Below are positions 7,967 to 16,190 of a stretch of DNA of 64,000 nt, one piece after another. The stretch's first letter is position 1, and the number at the start of each line of letters is the position of its first letter. The translations under genes and the position numbers were made by a program. A model generated the notes under the pieces. It was not told where the DNA came from and ran no database searches. It was given only the letters and a program-made list of their open reading frames with translations. Source of the stretch: Bacteroidota bacterium (GTDB taxonomy: Bacteria > Bacteroidota > Bacteroidia > AKYH767-A > 2013-40CM-41-45); NCBI GenBank assembly GCA_016720655.1, contig JADKKE010000032.1, positions 62,001 to 126,000 on the forward strand, read 5' to 3'.

Positions 7967-9196
7967 ATGTGTCGTTTTTGTGCCTTTTTTCTATCCTTCT
8001 TCCTTGTTACATGGAATGTAACACCTGTCCTCGCGCAGGTTTCCGTTCATTCCCTGAATGGAGACCCTGTGATTGAATCCAATGACTTTCTTAAAATAGA
8101 CAGATTTCTGCCCTTTCGACAATTGGCCAGAGTGAATCAATTGTACGATGATGTCTTCCATCAATTTAGTAATGCTGATAGCATCCATTATACTTATATG
8201 TCTTCCGGATCTCCGGATATTGATCTGAACTATTCCTGGAATGGGGCTTCCTGGGATCTGACTTATCGGACTCTGCATACATATACTCCCGGCAGTCAGC
8301 CTTGGATTGCCATTGGTCAGAATTTTCTCGGACAATGGGAAAATGCGAAGAAGGATTCTTTTGGTTATGGCTCCAATCTACTTACCAGCGATAAGACATC
8401 CTTTTACTTTCATCCCGGCTTCCAGGAATGGATAAGCAGTAAGCGCTCCCTGTACACTTATTCAGCTTTTGATCAGTTGACGCAACAGACTGATCAGAAT
8501 TACATACAATCTGTTTGGGTAAATCAAATGCGTTATTTGTCAAGCTATGCGCCGGACTCTACTTTGTTAAGTTATTTCACTGAACGATGGGATTCCACAC
8601 TTGTGAATTGGAAAGCAGAGCGGAGAACAGATTATTTCTATGATTCCTCCAAAAATCTGATCAATGCTATGTTGTACAGATGGAATCCGAACGATAGTTC
8701 ATGGTATCATTTGCAAAAATGGACAGTAAGCTACGATTCCCTAAGTCGGCCACTCACTTACTTGTTTGAAAACTTCGACACTCTCTCTTCCTCTTATTAC
8801 AATGGGAGCCTGCTGAACTATACATACGATGCAGACGGAAATCTGATTTATTCACTCTTTCAGAACTGGATTGTTCAGGAGTTGGAATGGGAAAATGAAA
8901 ATCAATTTTTCTATTACTATGAACCGATCACAGGAATTAAAGAATTGGCAGATAAAAATGTACTTCGGGTATATCCGAATCCTGCTATAACAAAAATTCA
9001 ACTTTCGTTTTCTGAGGATCAAAATATGTTTTGTGATCTCTGGATCTGCAATAGCATTGGTCAGTTTTTGATCTCACAGTCTTCAATCCGGATCCCCACT
9101 CAAGTTGATGTATCTTCATTTCCTAAGGGAAATTATACTGTGCTTCTCAGAACGGAGGAGGGAACAAGATGGAGAGCCAGGTTTTTAATCGAATAA
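7967..9196 (+). CDS. T9SS type A sorted exported protein, function unknown
   Basis: 409 residues with a signal peptide (FFLSFFLVTWNVTPVLAQ) and a C-terminal T9SS sorting domain (about 325-409: VLRVYPNPAITKIQLSF, DVSSFPKGNYTVLL). The middle is aromatic-rich with repeated short strands such as YTYMSSGSPDIDLNYSW, TDYFYDSSKNLINAMLYRW and YTYDADGNLIYSL. These look like a degenerate YD/RHS-type or WxxxY strand repeat, typical of surface beta-structures. No catalytic motif is visible. Predicted to be secreted across the outer membrane and attached to the cell surface or released. Confidence 0.85.
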   Translation: MCRFCAFFLSFFLVTWNVTPVLAQVSVHSLNGDPVIESNDFLKIDRFLPFRQLARVNQLYDDVFHQFSNADSIHYTYMSSGSPDIDLNYSWNGASWDLTYRTLHTYTPGSQPWIAIGQNFLGQWENAKKDSFGYGSNLLTSDKTSFYFHPGFQEWISSKRSLYTYSAFDQLTQQTDQNYIQSVWVNQMRYLSSYAPDSTLLSYFTERWDSTLVNWKAERRTDYFYDSSKNLINAMLYRWNPNDSSWYHLQKWTVSYDSLSRPLTYLFENFDTLSSSYYNGSLLNYTYDADGNLIYSLFQNWIVQELEWENENQFFYYYEPITGIKELADKNVLRVYPNPAITKIQLSFSEDQNMFCDLWICNSIGQFLISQSSIRIPTQVDVSSFPKGNYTVLLRTEEGTRWRARFLIE

Positions 9197-9214
9197 TTTT
9201 TTTGTACAAAAAAA
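9197..9214. terminator. Perfect A/T palindrome after T9SS gene, possible terminator
   Basis: TTTTTTTGTACAAAAAAA is an 18-base perfect palindrome beginning immediately after the TAA stop at 9194-9196. It could fold into an A-U hairpin, but the stem is weak, so a terminator role is only possible. The remaining bases to 9570 are AT-rich with no gene visible. Confidence 0.35.
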
Positions 9215-9575
9215 GCTTTCAATTTCACGGTTTGATTTTTTTCATTCAGATTTTTCAGGAAAAATATCTCTTGAACCTGTGAATAATTCAATGGAAACAG
9301 GCAGAAAAATTCTGTGAGAAAAATTGTCTTTCTAAGGAATCCAAAGCAATTTTTTTGAGGGTACAATCCGGTGAAAATTAGAATGAAATCAAGTGTTCAT
9401 TTTTCAACCAAAATCACTGTGATTTTGAGCTGAAATCAGGGCCTTTGAATTTTGGTTTTTATATGAAGAAATTTCCGTTTCGAATACTGTGAAATGCACA
9501 TGTAAGAAACTCAGTTCCTTAGGAAAACTTCACATTTCATTCATCGTAAATTGAACGATAATGAACAGAATATCA

Positions 9576-9583
9576 TATCTTTG
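9576..9583 (+). promoter_or_regulatory. TATCTTTG promoter -7 box upstream of the lytic transglycosylase
   Basis: Perfect TAnnTTTG match 60 bases before ATG 9644. A TTG lies 22 bases further upstream (9551-9553). It supports the 9644 start, because an upstream in-frame start at 9551 would precede the transcript. Confidence 0.55.
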
Positions 9584-9643
9584 CAATCCTTCCTAGAAAA
9601 CCATAGATGTAGACAAATTACCCTCGAAAAACGGAGCACAGAG

Positions 9644-11263
9644 ATGAGAAAATACATGAAATACATACTGACAGCGTTATCAATTTTTATAGTGATGTTG
9701 TTGTGTTCTCCGCCTTTGTCGGCACAAACGGATAATCCGGTTCTTGATCAAGCCGTTGCCAGTGGAACATACGATCCGATTGCAGCTACACTTGATAGTC
9801 TGGTCAACCTGAATTATATCCAGCGACTCAGTTTTGCATCATCAGGTACTCAGCAAGTAAATAATTTTCAGCCATTCGAAGTTCCTGCTTATGCGGATGA
9901 TATTTATCGCAAGCGCATAGAGAAAATTCAAACGCCAATTCCTTTGGCATACAACCGGGAAGTTCAGGAATACATCGACATGTATGCTATGCGTAAGCGT
10001 GGACTAACTGAACGGGTAATGGGTCTTGCGAATTTGTATTTTCCATTGTACGAACAGATTTTTGATCAACAAGGTCTTCCGCTGGAATTTAAATATCTTT
10101 CAATTGTTGAGAGTGCACTCAATCCAACGGCTGTCTCCAGAGTAGGAGCAACAGGACTCTGGCAGTTTATGCTTGCCACCGGAAAGATGTACAAATTGAA
10201 AGTGAACTCTTACATCGATGAGCGCCGTGATCCGGTGAAATCGACGATGGCAGCGGCACAGTATTTCAAGGACATGTATTCCATTTACAATGATTGGTTG
10301 CTGGTAATCGCTGCTTACAACTGCGGTGCCGGAAATGTAAACCGTGCCATTGCCCGTTCCGGTGGAAAGAAAACATTTTGGGAAATCTCCCCGTATTTAC
10401 CTCGCGAAACCAGAGGATATGTACCGGCATTCATTGCTGTTACGTACCTTATGAATTATTCTTCCGAACACAATCTTTCTGCGGTTCCGCCGGTCATCAG
10501 TTTCTTCGAAGCAGATACGGTTTTGGTTGACCGTAAAATGCAATTGCGAGATATCGCAGACGCAATCAATGTTCCGGTAGAATTGCTCACATATCTCAAT
10601 CCGGTTTATAAAAAAGGCGTCATTCCGGATGCTGATGAACCAATGGCTTTGCGATTACCAACAAGTAAAATCAATACGTACATAGCCAGCATTGATAATA
10701 TATACCAGCAACAAGAATCCTCCGCTCTTGCATCGATTAGTGTAAGTCAACTCACTGATGCTGTTAATGCTTCTGATGATCAGCTTGTAAAGAAGTATCA
10801 TAAAGTTAGAAGCGGTGAACATTTACAATCTATCGCTAACCGATACAGTTGTTCTGTTACTGAATTGAAACGCTGGAACCACTTGAAGAGTACCCGACTC
10901 AAAGCCGGACAAAAGCTCACAGTGTTTGTGATGACACCAAAGAAGCCGGAAGGCAAAATGGTGATGAAAGCGAATACAGCAAAGGAGAATTCTACAATTG
11001 CATCAGCAGTTAAGTCAGACTCTTCAAACAAAGCGAACAATCAGAATACTGTTACAGCTTCTCTTGAGCATTCTCAGAATCCGACAAAACAGGAAGACTC
11101 CAATTCCAAATATATTTATCACGTTGTTCAACCCGGAGACACACTGTGGAAAATTGCACAACGCTATGAAGGCATGACTGTTGAATCAATTAAACAGATC
11201 AACCAACTTCATTCCAACGAATTAAAGGTGGGAACCAAGCTGAAAGTCACGATTGGAGGCTGA
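9644..11263 (+). CDS. mltD: Membrane-bound lytic murein transglycosylase D-like, two LysM domains
   Basis: 539-residue exported enzyme that cleaves peptidoglycan glycan strands with formation of 1,6-anhydromuramyl ends. Signal peptide about 5-30 (YILTALSIFIVMLLCSPPLSA). The SLT/goose-lysozyme-like domain spans about 115-260, with catalytic Glu at residue 156 (LSIVESALNP), the ATGLWQFM motif and AAYNCGAGNV. Two LysM peptidoglycan-binding modules follow, at about 385-428 (VRSGEHLQSIANRYS) and 491-535 (VQPGDTLWKIAQRYE), joined by a Ser/Asn/Lys-rich linker. The architecture matches MltD. It has its own promoter box and a clear terminator, so it is probably monocistronic. Confidence 0.93.
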   Translation: MRKYMKYILTALSIFIVMLLCSPPLSAQTDNPVLDQAVASGTYDPIAATLDSLVNLNYIQRLSFASSGTQQVNNFQPFEVPAYADDIYRKRIEKIQTPIPLAYNREVQEYIDMYAMRKRGLTERVMGLANLYFPLYEQIFDQQGLPLEFKYLSIVESALNPTAVSRVGATGLWQFMLATGKMYKLKVNSYIDERRDPVKSTMAAAQYFKDMYSIYNDWLLVIAAYNCGAGNVNRAIARSGGKKTFWEISPYLPRETRGYVPAFIAVTYLMNYSSEHNLSAVPPVISFFEADTVLVDRKMQLRDIADAINVPVELLTYLNPVYKKGVIPDADEPMALRLPTSKINTYIASIDNIYQQQESSALASISVSQLTDAVNASDDQLVKKYHKVRSGEHLQSIANRYSCSVTELKRWNHLKSTRLKAGQKLTVFVMTPKKPEGKMVMKANTAKENSTIASAVKSDSSNKANNQNTVTASLEHSQNPTKQEDSNSKYIYHVVQPGDTLWKIAQRYEGMTVESIKQINQLHSNELKVGTKLKVTIGG

Positions 11264-11289
11264 TCTGAACGAATTTTAAGATAAATAGG

Positions 11290-11321
11290 GCATCGGGACA
11301 TCATCCTGATGCTTTTTTTTT
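11290..11321 (+). terminator. Intrinsic terminator after mltD
   Basis: Stem 11290-11298 pairs with 11304-11312 (GCATCGGGA / TCCTGATGC, one G-U) around loop CATCA, followed by an unbroken T run. The T run overlaps the -33 element of the next promoter. Confidence 0.85.
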
Positions 11322-11347
11322 GGATTAGGTTGAATTTATTACATTTG
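11319..11347 (+). promoter_or_regulatory. Complete Bacteroidota promoter TTTG-N17-TACATTTG
   Basis: TTTG at 11319-11322, 17-base spacer, TACATTTG at 11340-11347, then 28 bases to ATG 11376. This is the best -33/-7 pair I found in the window, and it starts inside the T tract of the preceding terminator. Confidence 0.65.
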
Positions 11348-11375
11348 AAGTGCCTCTTAATCCAGAACAAATACC

Positions 11376-12323
11376 ATGAAAAAATTAATTTCCATTTACT
11401 TGTTTGTGTTCGCTACACTATCAACTTTTGCTCAAGTTCCAAATGGTGGATTTGAAACCTGGGTGCCTTACGGTGTTGTTCAGGTTCCAAGCTCATGGAA
11501 CACAACAGATAGTATTTCTTTTACCAACCCTATTCCTCAGCACAGTGCTTCCCAGGATATTTTGGAAGTGCAATCCGGAACTGCATCACTGCGGCTTACG
11601 AGCTGGACTTTTTATGTTACGCCCGGACCATTACCTTTTGTACCCGGTTTACCCGGTTGTGCATCCACCGGTTCTGTAATCATTGACGCCGGGACATTTA
11701 CCATTACTCCAACAGGAGGAACTCCTGACAATGTCGCTCATGCGATGCTGAACGGATATTACAAATACAGCCCTGTGAATTCGGACACAGGTTCAATTGA
11801 AGTTTTATTGTCGCATTACAACAATGCAACCTCTAGTAAAGACACAATTGCTACCGGGATTTTCCAAACTACCGGACAAGCAACGTATACTCAGTTCTCA
11901 ATTTTGTTGAGTCGCAAGAATATCGGCGACCCGGACACTGCACTCATCTGGATCCAATCTTCCCCTCGTGCGCCAATCGCGATTGGTAATGGTCCCGGAG
12001 AAACAGGCAGCAGCCTTCAGGTGGACAGTTTGTATTATACTGGATTAATTGGTGTCGATGAAATTTCATCTGCAATTCAATCGGTTGCACTTTATCCTGT
12101 ACCTGCAGTGAATGTGTTGAATATCCGTCTGGAACTTTTAAAAAGTGTTTCCCTTACATATCGTATTTATGATGTAAAAGGACAGTTGGTAGCAAGTGAC
12201 CTTATTGAACCAAAAGTTACAGCCGTGGATCTGTCAGCTTTTGCGACGGGCACTTATTATTTAAATGTGTTAGACCAGCAAAACAAGGTACAATACACAA
12301 CACATTTTTCAGTAAGCAAATAA
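11376..12323 (+). CDS. T9SS type A sorted exported protein, PCMD/carbohydrate-binding-like
   Basis: 315 residues. Signal peptide (MKKLISIYLFVFATLSTFAQ), then a domain beginning VPNGGFETWV with a Trp/Thr-rich strand pattern and a SGTASLRL segment. This resembles the N-terminal part of Bacteroidota PCMD-type or carbohydrate-binding-module-like beta-sandwich proteins. The C-terminal 80 residues are a T9SS sorting domain (VALYPVPAVNVLNIRL, FATGTYYLNVLDQQNKVQY). Preceded by its own promoter. No catalytic motif is visible and the ligand is unknown. Confidence 0.83.
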   Translation: MKKLISIYLFVFATLSTFAQVPNGGFETWVPYGVVQVPSSWNTTDSISFTNPIPQHSASQDILEVQSGTASLRLTSWTFYVTPGPLPFVPGLPGCASTGSVIIDAGTFTITPTGGTPDNVAHAMLNGYYKYSPVNSDTGSIEVLLSHYNNATSSKDTIATGIFQTTGQATYTQFSILLSRKNIGDPDTALIWIQSSPRAPIAIGNGPGETGSSLQVDSLYYTGLIGVDEISSAIQSVALYPVPAVNVLNIRLELLKSVSLTYRIYDVKGQLVASDLIEPKVTAVDLSAFATGTYYLNVLDQQNKVQYTTHFSVSK

Positions 12324-12415
12324 TTAGAATTTTCAAAGGAATGTAAGTCAATCTCACCGATTGGCGCAAATAAAGTATTGACCTCCTCAAACTCTAATCA
12401 ACTTAATACGACACC

Positions 12416-13162
12416 ATGAAAATCAAAAACTACATTACATTAATTGCCATTTTTATCTCCTGTTCTGCATTGGCTCAGGATAATCCGGATGCATCTTCAG
12501 CCTATGGTAATCAGAACATCCTTAAATTAAATCTTACATCACTTGGATTTGTAAACATCTACTTACAGGATGAATATACCTTGAATGGTTCATCATCTGT
12601 TGCACTCGGACTGAGTTATATGCCAAGCCGGAGTTTGCCAAGTGCAGTAATTGAAAATGATCCGAACGGTAACGCAGGAAAGATTTCCTTCTCCGGATTT
12701 TCAATTACGCCTGAATACCGTTGGTATGTTAAAAAGCATGCACCGAAAGGATTTTACCTGGCTCCCTATTTCAGGTATACCAGTTACACAACAACATCCT
12801 ATTCCTTTTCATACGACAGAGCAAATACGAATGGTGCCATCCAGGATGTTGCAACACTTGAAGGCAGCTTGTCTGGTATTGGTTTGGGTTTGATGATCGG
12901 TGATCAATTCAAGCTGGGCGATCACGTTACACTCGACTGGTGGATCATCGGTGCCGGATTTGGTAGTGGTAAAATTAAAATGGAGGGCACAGGAAATTTC
13001 AGTACGAGCCAGCAGGAAGATTTAAGAACAGAAATTGCTTCCATGGATGTTCCAGTTGGGGATCTTGAATCGGAAGTTACCGGCAGCTCTGTGAGTATCA
13101 CTTACAAAACCGGTTTGCCGAGTCTGCGTGGTTTTGGTTTGGCAATCGGATATATATTTTAA
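12416..13162 (+). CDS. Outer-membrane beta-barrel protein (DUF3575-like)
   Basis: 248 residues with a signal peptide (ITLIAIFISCSALAQ) and alternating strands ending in a C-terminal aromatic (LAIGYIF), the usual signature of an outer-membrane barrel. Segments GFSITPEYRWYVKK and GFYLAPYFRYTSYTT match the pattern of DUF3575-type small barrels in Bacteroidota. Predicted to sit in the outer membrane with eight to ten strands. Ligand or function is unknown. It ends at a shared bidirectional terminator facing hflX. Confidence 0.75.
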   Translation: MKIKNYITLIAIFISCSALAQDNPDASSAYGNQNILKLNLTSLGFVNIYLQDEYTLNGSSSVALGLSYMPSRSLPSAVIENDPNGNAGKISFSGFSITPEYRWYVKKHAPKGFYLAPYFRYTSYTTTSYSFSYDRANTNGAIQDVATLEGSLSGIGLGLMIGDQFKLGDHVTLDWWIIGAGFGSGKIKMEGTGNFSTSQQEDLRTEIASMDVPVGDLESEVTGSSVSITYKTGLPSLRGFGLAIGYIF

Positions 13163-13181
13163 TCCAGAAAATTTATTCTAT

Positions 13182-13220
13182 AAAAAAAGAGCGCGGGAGA
13201 TATCTCCAGCGCTCTTTTTT
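13182..13220. terminator. Bidirectional terminator between barrel gene and hflX
   Basis: A-tract, GAGCGC stem with inner GGAGATATCTCC palindrome, GCGCTC and T-tract. The hairpin is symmetric with A runs on the left and T runs on the right, so it can end transcription from both convergent genes. Confidence 0.9.
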
Positions 13221-14432
13221 TTATTCTCCGGAAGAGGAATCGTTATCAAGATAATTTGGATAGCGTACAAAATGCAATTCTTTAACCATTTCTGTGAGTT
13301 TCAATCTCAACTCTTCAACATTTGTACGGTTCACGGCAGAGATGAAAATACAAGTGCCCTGGATTGTGGAGATCCAGGATTTTTTCAGATCCTCGAGTGA
13401 CATGTTTTCCCGTGTTGCCGGAGTGAGATCATCTTCTTCTTTCGGAATGTAATGGTAGGCGTCAATTTTATTGAAGACTAAAATTGTTGGTTTATCAGTC
13501 GCTCCGATATCCACTAAGGTTTGATTCACAACATGGATATGGTCTTCGAATTGGGGATGTGAAATATCTACCACATGAATTAAAATATCCGCTTCCCGAA
13601 CTTCATCAAGCGTTGACTTGAAGGACTCAATCAGATCATGCGGCAACTTCCGGATAAAGCCTACTGTATCAGAAAGGAGGAAAGGAACCCGGTCGTAAAC
13701 AATTTTTCGTACAGTAGTATCCAGTGTTGCGAACAATTTATTTTCTGCGAAAACCTCACTTTTGCTGAGCAAGTTCATCAACGTGGATTTCCCAACATTG
13801 GTATATCCAACGAGCGCGACACGAATCATTTCGCTTCGTTGCTTTCTTTGTGTCGCACTTTGCTTTTCAAAATCTCGGAGCTTGCCTTTCAATTTAGCCA
13901 ATTTGTCACGGATGACGCGGCGATCGGTTTCAATTTCTGATTCCCCTGGTCCCCGCATTCCAATACCACCTCGTTGTTTTTCGAGGTGAGTCCACATACG
14001 GGTCAATCGTGGAAGGAGGTATTGGTATTGCGCAAGTTCAACTTGAGCTTTGGCCTGAGCTGTGCGGGCTCTTTTTGCAAAGATGTCAAGGATCAGATTG
14101 TTGCGGTCAAGAATGCGACATTCCAGAGCCTTCTCGATATTCCGGATTTGTGTTCCGCTCAATTCATCATCGAATATGGCAAGGTCGACAGCATTCGTTT
14201 TGATATAAGCAGCAATCTCCTGAAGTTTTCCGGTTCCGATAAATGTTTTTGAATCCGGACTTTCCATCCTTTGAGTAAATCTGCGCAGTGTTTTTGCACC
14301 GGCAGTTTCAGCGAGGAAAGCTAACTCATCAAGATATTCTGTAACCAGATTTTCGTTCTGATGTTTGTGGATCAGGCCGATGAGAATACAGGTTTCTTCT
14401 TTGCGTGCGGTGGATACTGGTGCTGGAGGCAT
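13221..14432 (-). CDS. hflX: GTPase HflX
   Basis: 403-residue translational GTPase that binds the large ribosomal subunit and splits stalled ribosomes under stress. An N-terminal HflX domain includes GTGKLQEI (66-73) and the glycine-rich GMRGPGE (158-164) after a helical hairpin. The G domain carries G1 GYTNVGKS (209-216), G3 DTVGFI (255-260) and G4 NKID (321-324). Length and order are canonical. The upstream gap to the DUF218 gene is 68 bases, so the two may be read together. Confidence 0.96.
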   Translation of the reverse strand: MPPAPVSTARKEETCILIGLIHKHQNENLVTEYLDELAFLAETAGAKTLRRFTQRMESPDSKTFIGTGKLQEIAAYIKTNAVDLAIFDDELSGTQIRNIEKALECRILDRNNLILDIFAKRARTAQAKAQVELAQYQYLLPRLTRMWTHLEKQRGGIGMRGPGESEIETDRRVIRDKLAKLKGKLRDFEKQSATQRKQRSEMIRVALVGYTNVGKSTLMNLLSKSEVFAENKLFATLDTTVRKIVYDRVPFLLSDTVGFIRKLPHDLIESFKSTLDEVREADILIHVVDISHPQFEDHIHVVNQTLVDIGATDKPTILVFNKIDAYHYIPKEEDDLTPATRENMSLEDLKKSWISTIQGTCIFISAVNRTNVEELRLKLTEMVKELHFVRYPNYLDNDSSSGE

Positions 14433-14500
14433 TCTTATAGATTAGTATTCAATTAATATTCGAATAAATAGATTGTGGATCTCAGTGCTGAATTAATTCG

Positions 14501-15217
14501 TCACATCCATCCTTTTAATTTGTAATAAAAAATTGCGAGATATTCTCTCATGACAATTACTTCATAACGCAGGTGGGTCCAGAATTGATAGCGAACTTGC
14601 AAATTTGAGCCCACATCTGTGCCCGGAATTTTTCTTCCACCAAGTTTTTTATCCACGAAAAATAAATCCGCTTCGATTGCTTTCTCGAAAGCCGGTAAAC
14701 CATTCACATGATAAAACCCGAGCTTTCTGAAACATTTTACAGAACGTCTGAGGTGTTCAGGAGATGAAATAACAAGGATTGGTTTGTACATATTGACCAT
14801 CGGATAAATTTCAAGACACTGTCCGCGTGTATTTTTTCCTTTACATTCCAATCGTATACGCGTCGAATCAAGTCCTTGCTCGATCAGGTATTTTCGAAAA
14901 AGGAAAACGCTACTCGTACTATCGCTGCTCACACCGGGCAGAGCAAGAATGAGTGCTGCATGTGGGTACGCTTTCGCAGCTTTCAAAGCATAATAAGCCC
15001 GCATCAGATTGGATTCCCCGGGAAATCCACCGCCACCCATGAGTACAATTGTCTCCGGTGTTTGTTTGATTTTCGCTTCAGAAGCTCCCAGATTATAATA
15101 CATCCAGAATGGGCCGGTAGTGAAGGCAAAAATCAAGAACAAAAGAAATGCAATTCCTGATGCCAAAAAGATTTTTCTGAATGGCTTTTTAAGAAAGGAA
15201 TAGATTTTTCTCAGCAT
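14501..15217 (-). CDS. DUF218 (YdcF/SanA/ElyC-like) membrane-anchored protein
   Basis: 238 residues. One N-terminal membrane helix (about 16-38, FLASGIAFLLFLIFAFTTGPF) is followed by a DUF218 domain: ETIVLMGGGGFPGESNLMRA, then ALILALPGVSSD, KGKNTRGQCLE and PILVISSPEHLRRS. Related proteins (SanA, ElyC) affect envelope integrity and may act on undecaprenyl-linked or nucleotide substrates, but the reaction is not settled. Predicted periplasm-facing. A TACCTTTG box ends only 8 bases before the start codon, which would give a leaderless or very short leader transcript. Confidence 0.88.
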   Translation of the reverse strand: MLRKIYSFLKKPFRKIFLASGIAFLLFLIFAFTTGPFWMYYNLGASEAKIKQTPETIVLMGGGGFPGESNLMRAYYALKAAKAYPHAALILALPGVSSDSTSSVFLFRKYLIEQGLDSTRIRLECKGKNTRGQCLEIYPMVNMYKPILVISSPEHLRRSVKCFRKLGFYHVNGLPAFEKAIEADLFFVDKKLGGRKIPGTDVGSNLQVRYQFWTHLRYEVIVMREYLAIFYYKLKGWM

Positions 15218-15225
15218 TTGAGGTG

Positions 15226-15233
15226 CAAAGGTA
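15226..15233 (-). promoter_or_regulatory. TACCTTTG box immediately upstream of the DUF218 gene
   Basis: Perfect TAnnTTTG match on the minus strand, 8 bases from the ATG at 15217. A TTG lies about 15 bases further upstream. Transcription would start at or within a few bases of the start codon. Confidence 0.5.
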
Positions 15234-15274
15234 GATTAAATTGAAAAACAACACCTTTGGGCTCCAAAATTTGG

Positions 15275-15305
15275 ATATAAAAAAAGGAACACAGGGGTGT
15301 TCCTT
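15275..15305 (-). terminator. Intrinsic terminator after the cytochrome c gene
   Basis: Stem GGAACAC (15286-15292) with GTGTTCC (15297-15303) around a 4-base loop, extended by A-T pairs. Read on the minus strand it is followed by a run of seven T. Confidence 0.88.
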
Positions 15306-15375
15306 CAGTTTTTTACAGAAGCCGGAATTATTCATCCTTGTTCCTTAAAGGATGTGATATTCTGCATTTCCTTGT

Positions 15376-16068
15376 TTATTGGCTGAGCTGTTGTGCCGAT
15401 CGTAAGGTTTGAACATAGGCGCCGACGGCAACAATTTCATCCGGACTAAGCACGCTTGCATACGAAGGCATTTTTCCTTTGCTTCCTTCCCTAACCATTT
15501 GTTGAACCAGACCGGCATCGAGTGTTGATTTTGTAAGGTCCGTTGCTGCACGGTATGCTTTTTTTCCATCAGTTCCATGGCAAAAAGCACAGTTCGCAGC
15601 GAAAGTGCGTGTTCCGGTTACAAGCTGGCTTCCGTCATCATTTGCAACAACAACTTTAGCAGGAATGAAGGCTTTGTTTTTACTCATTTCTCCGAGTCCG
15701 TAAGCACCGATGATCAAAAGCAATGAAACGAGTGCAAGTCCTTTATTGTATTTTTTAAAAGCAATAATGGCCAAAGGAATGGAGAGCACTACAAATGCCA
15801 ATTTAATCAAATGAAATACCTTGATTCCTCCCAGAAGAGCAAATAACCATGAGCCCGTGACCAGGAAAAGGAAACTCACAATCATTTCAGGAACTTTAAA
15901 AACCTTGGTGAAACTGTCAAGCTTTGCCCGGCTTGTGAAGAGCAGAACGGTTTTTACGACATAAATCAGCAAAAAAATCATCACGCTGACCATGTGAATT
16001 TTGGCAAGTAAAGTAGAATCCATAGATTGTTGTTTGTGCCAAAAATAGTTAAAAATCTGTTCCCACAA
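15376..16068 (-). CDS. Membrane protein with C-terminal cytochrome c domain
   Basis: 230 residues. The N-terminal half has about four membrane helices (MVSVMIFLLIYVVKTVLLF, MIVSFLFLVTGSWLFALL, LAFVVLSIPLAIIAF, LALVSLLLIIGAYGLG) in a layout like SirB-type membrane domains. The C-terminal half is a class I cytochrome c with heme motif C160-A-F-C163-H164 and a likely axial Met200 (GKMPSY). It probably carries electrons at the periplasmic face of the inner membrane. The redox partner is not in the window. An intrinsic terminator follows. Confidence 0.85.
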   Translation of the reverse strand: MWEQIFNYFWHKQQSMDSTLLAKIHMVSVMIFLLIYVVKTVLLFTSRAKLDSFTKVFKVPEMIVSFLFLVTGSWLFALLGGIKVFHLIKLAFVVLSIPLAIIAFKKYNKGLALVSLLLIIGAYGLGEMSKNKAFIPAKVVVANDDGSQLVTGTRTFAANCAFCHGTDGKKAYRAATDLTKSTLDAGLVQQMVREGSKGKMPSYASVLSPDEIVAVGAYVQTLRSAQQLSQ

Positions 16069-16190
16069 AGGTTTGATTCAGTGCAGATTTGACCTTTGTT
16101 CTAAACTCAGGATCATTCATGACATGGGTTTTCTCAGTTCATTTCACAAACAAAAGTTCAGTTTGACTGTTTAGGTTTTAAACACAATCT

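Noticed and set aside
9551..9643. Upstream start for the lytic transglycosylase
   Set aside because: It would precede the TATCTTTG promoter box; the signal peptide begins after ATG 9644.
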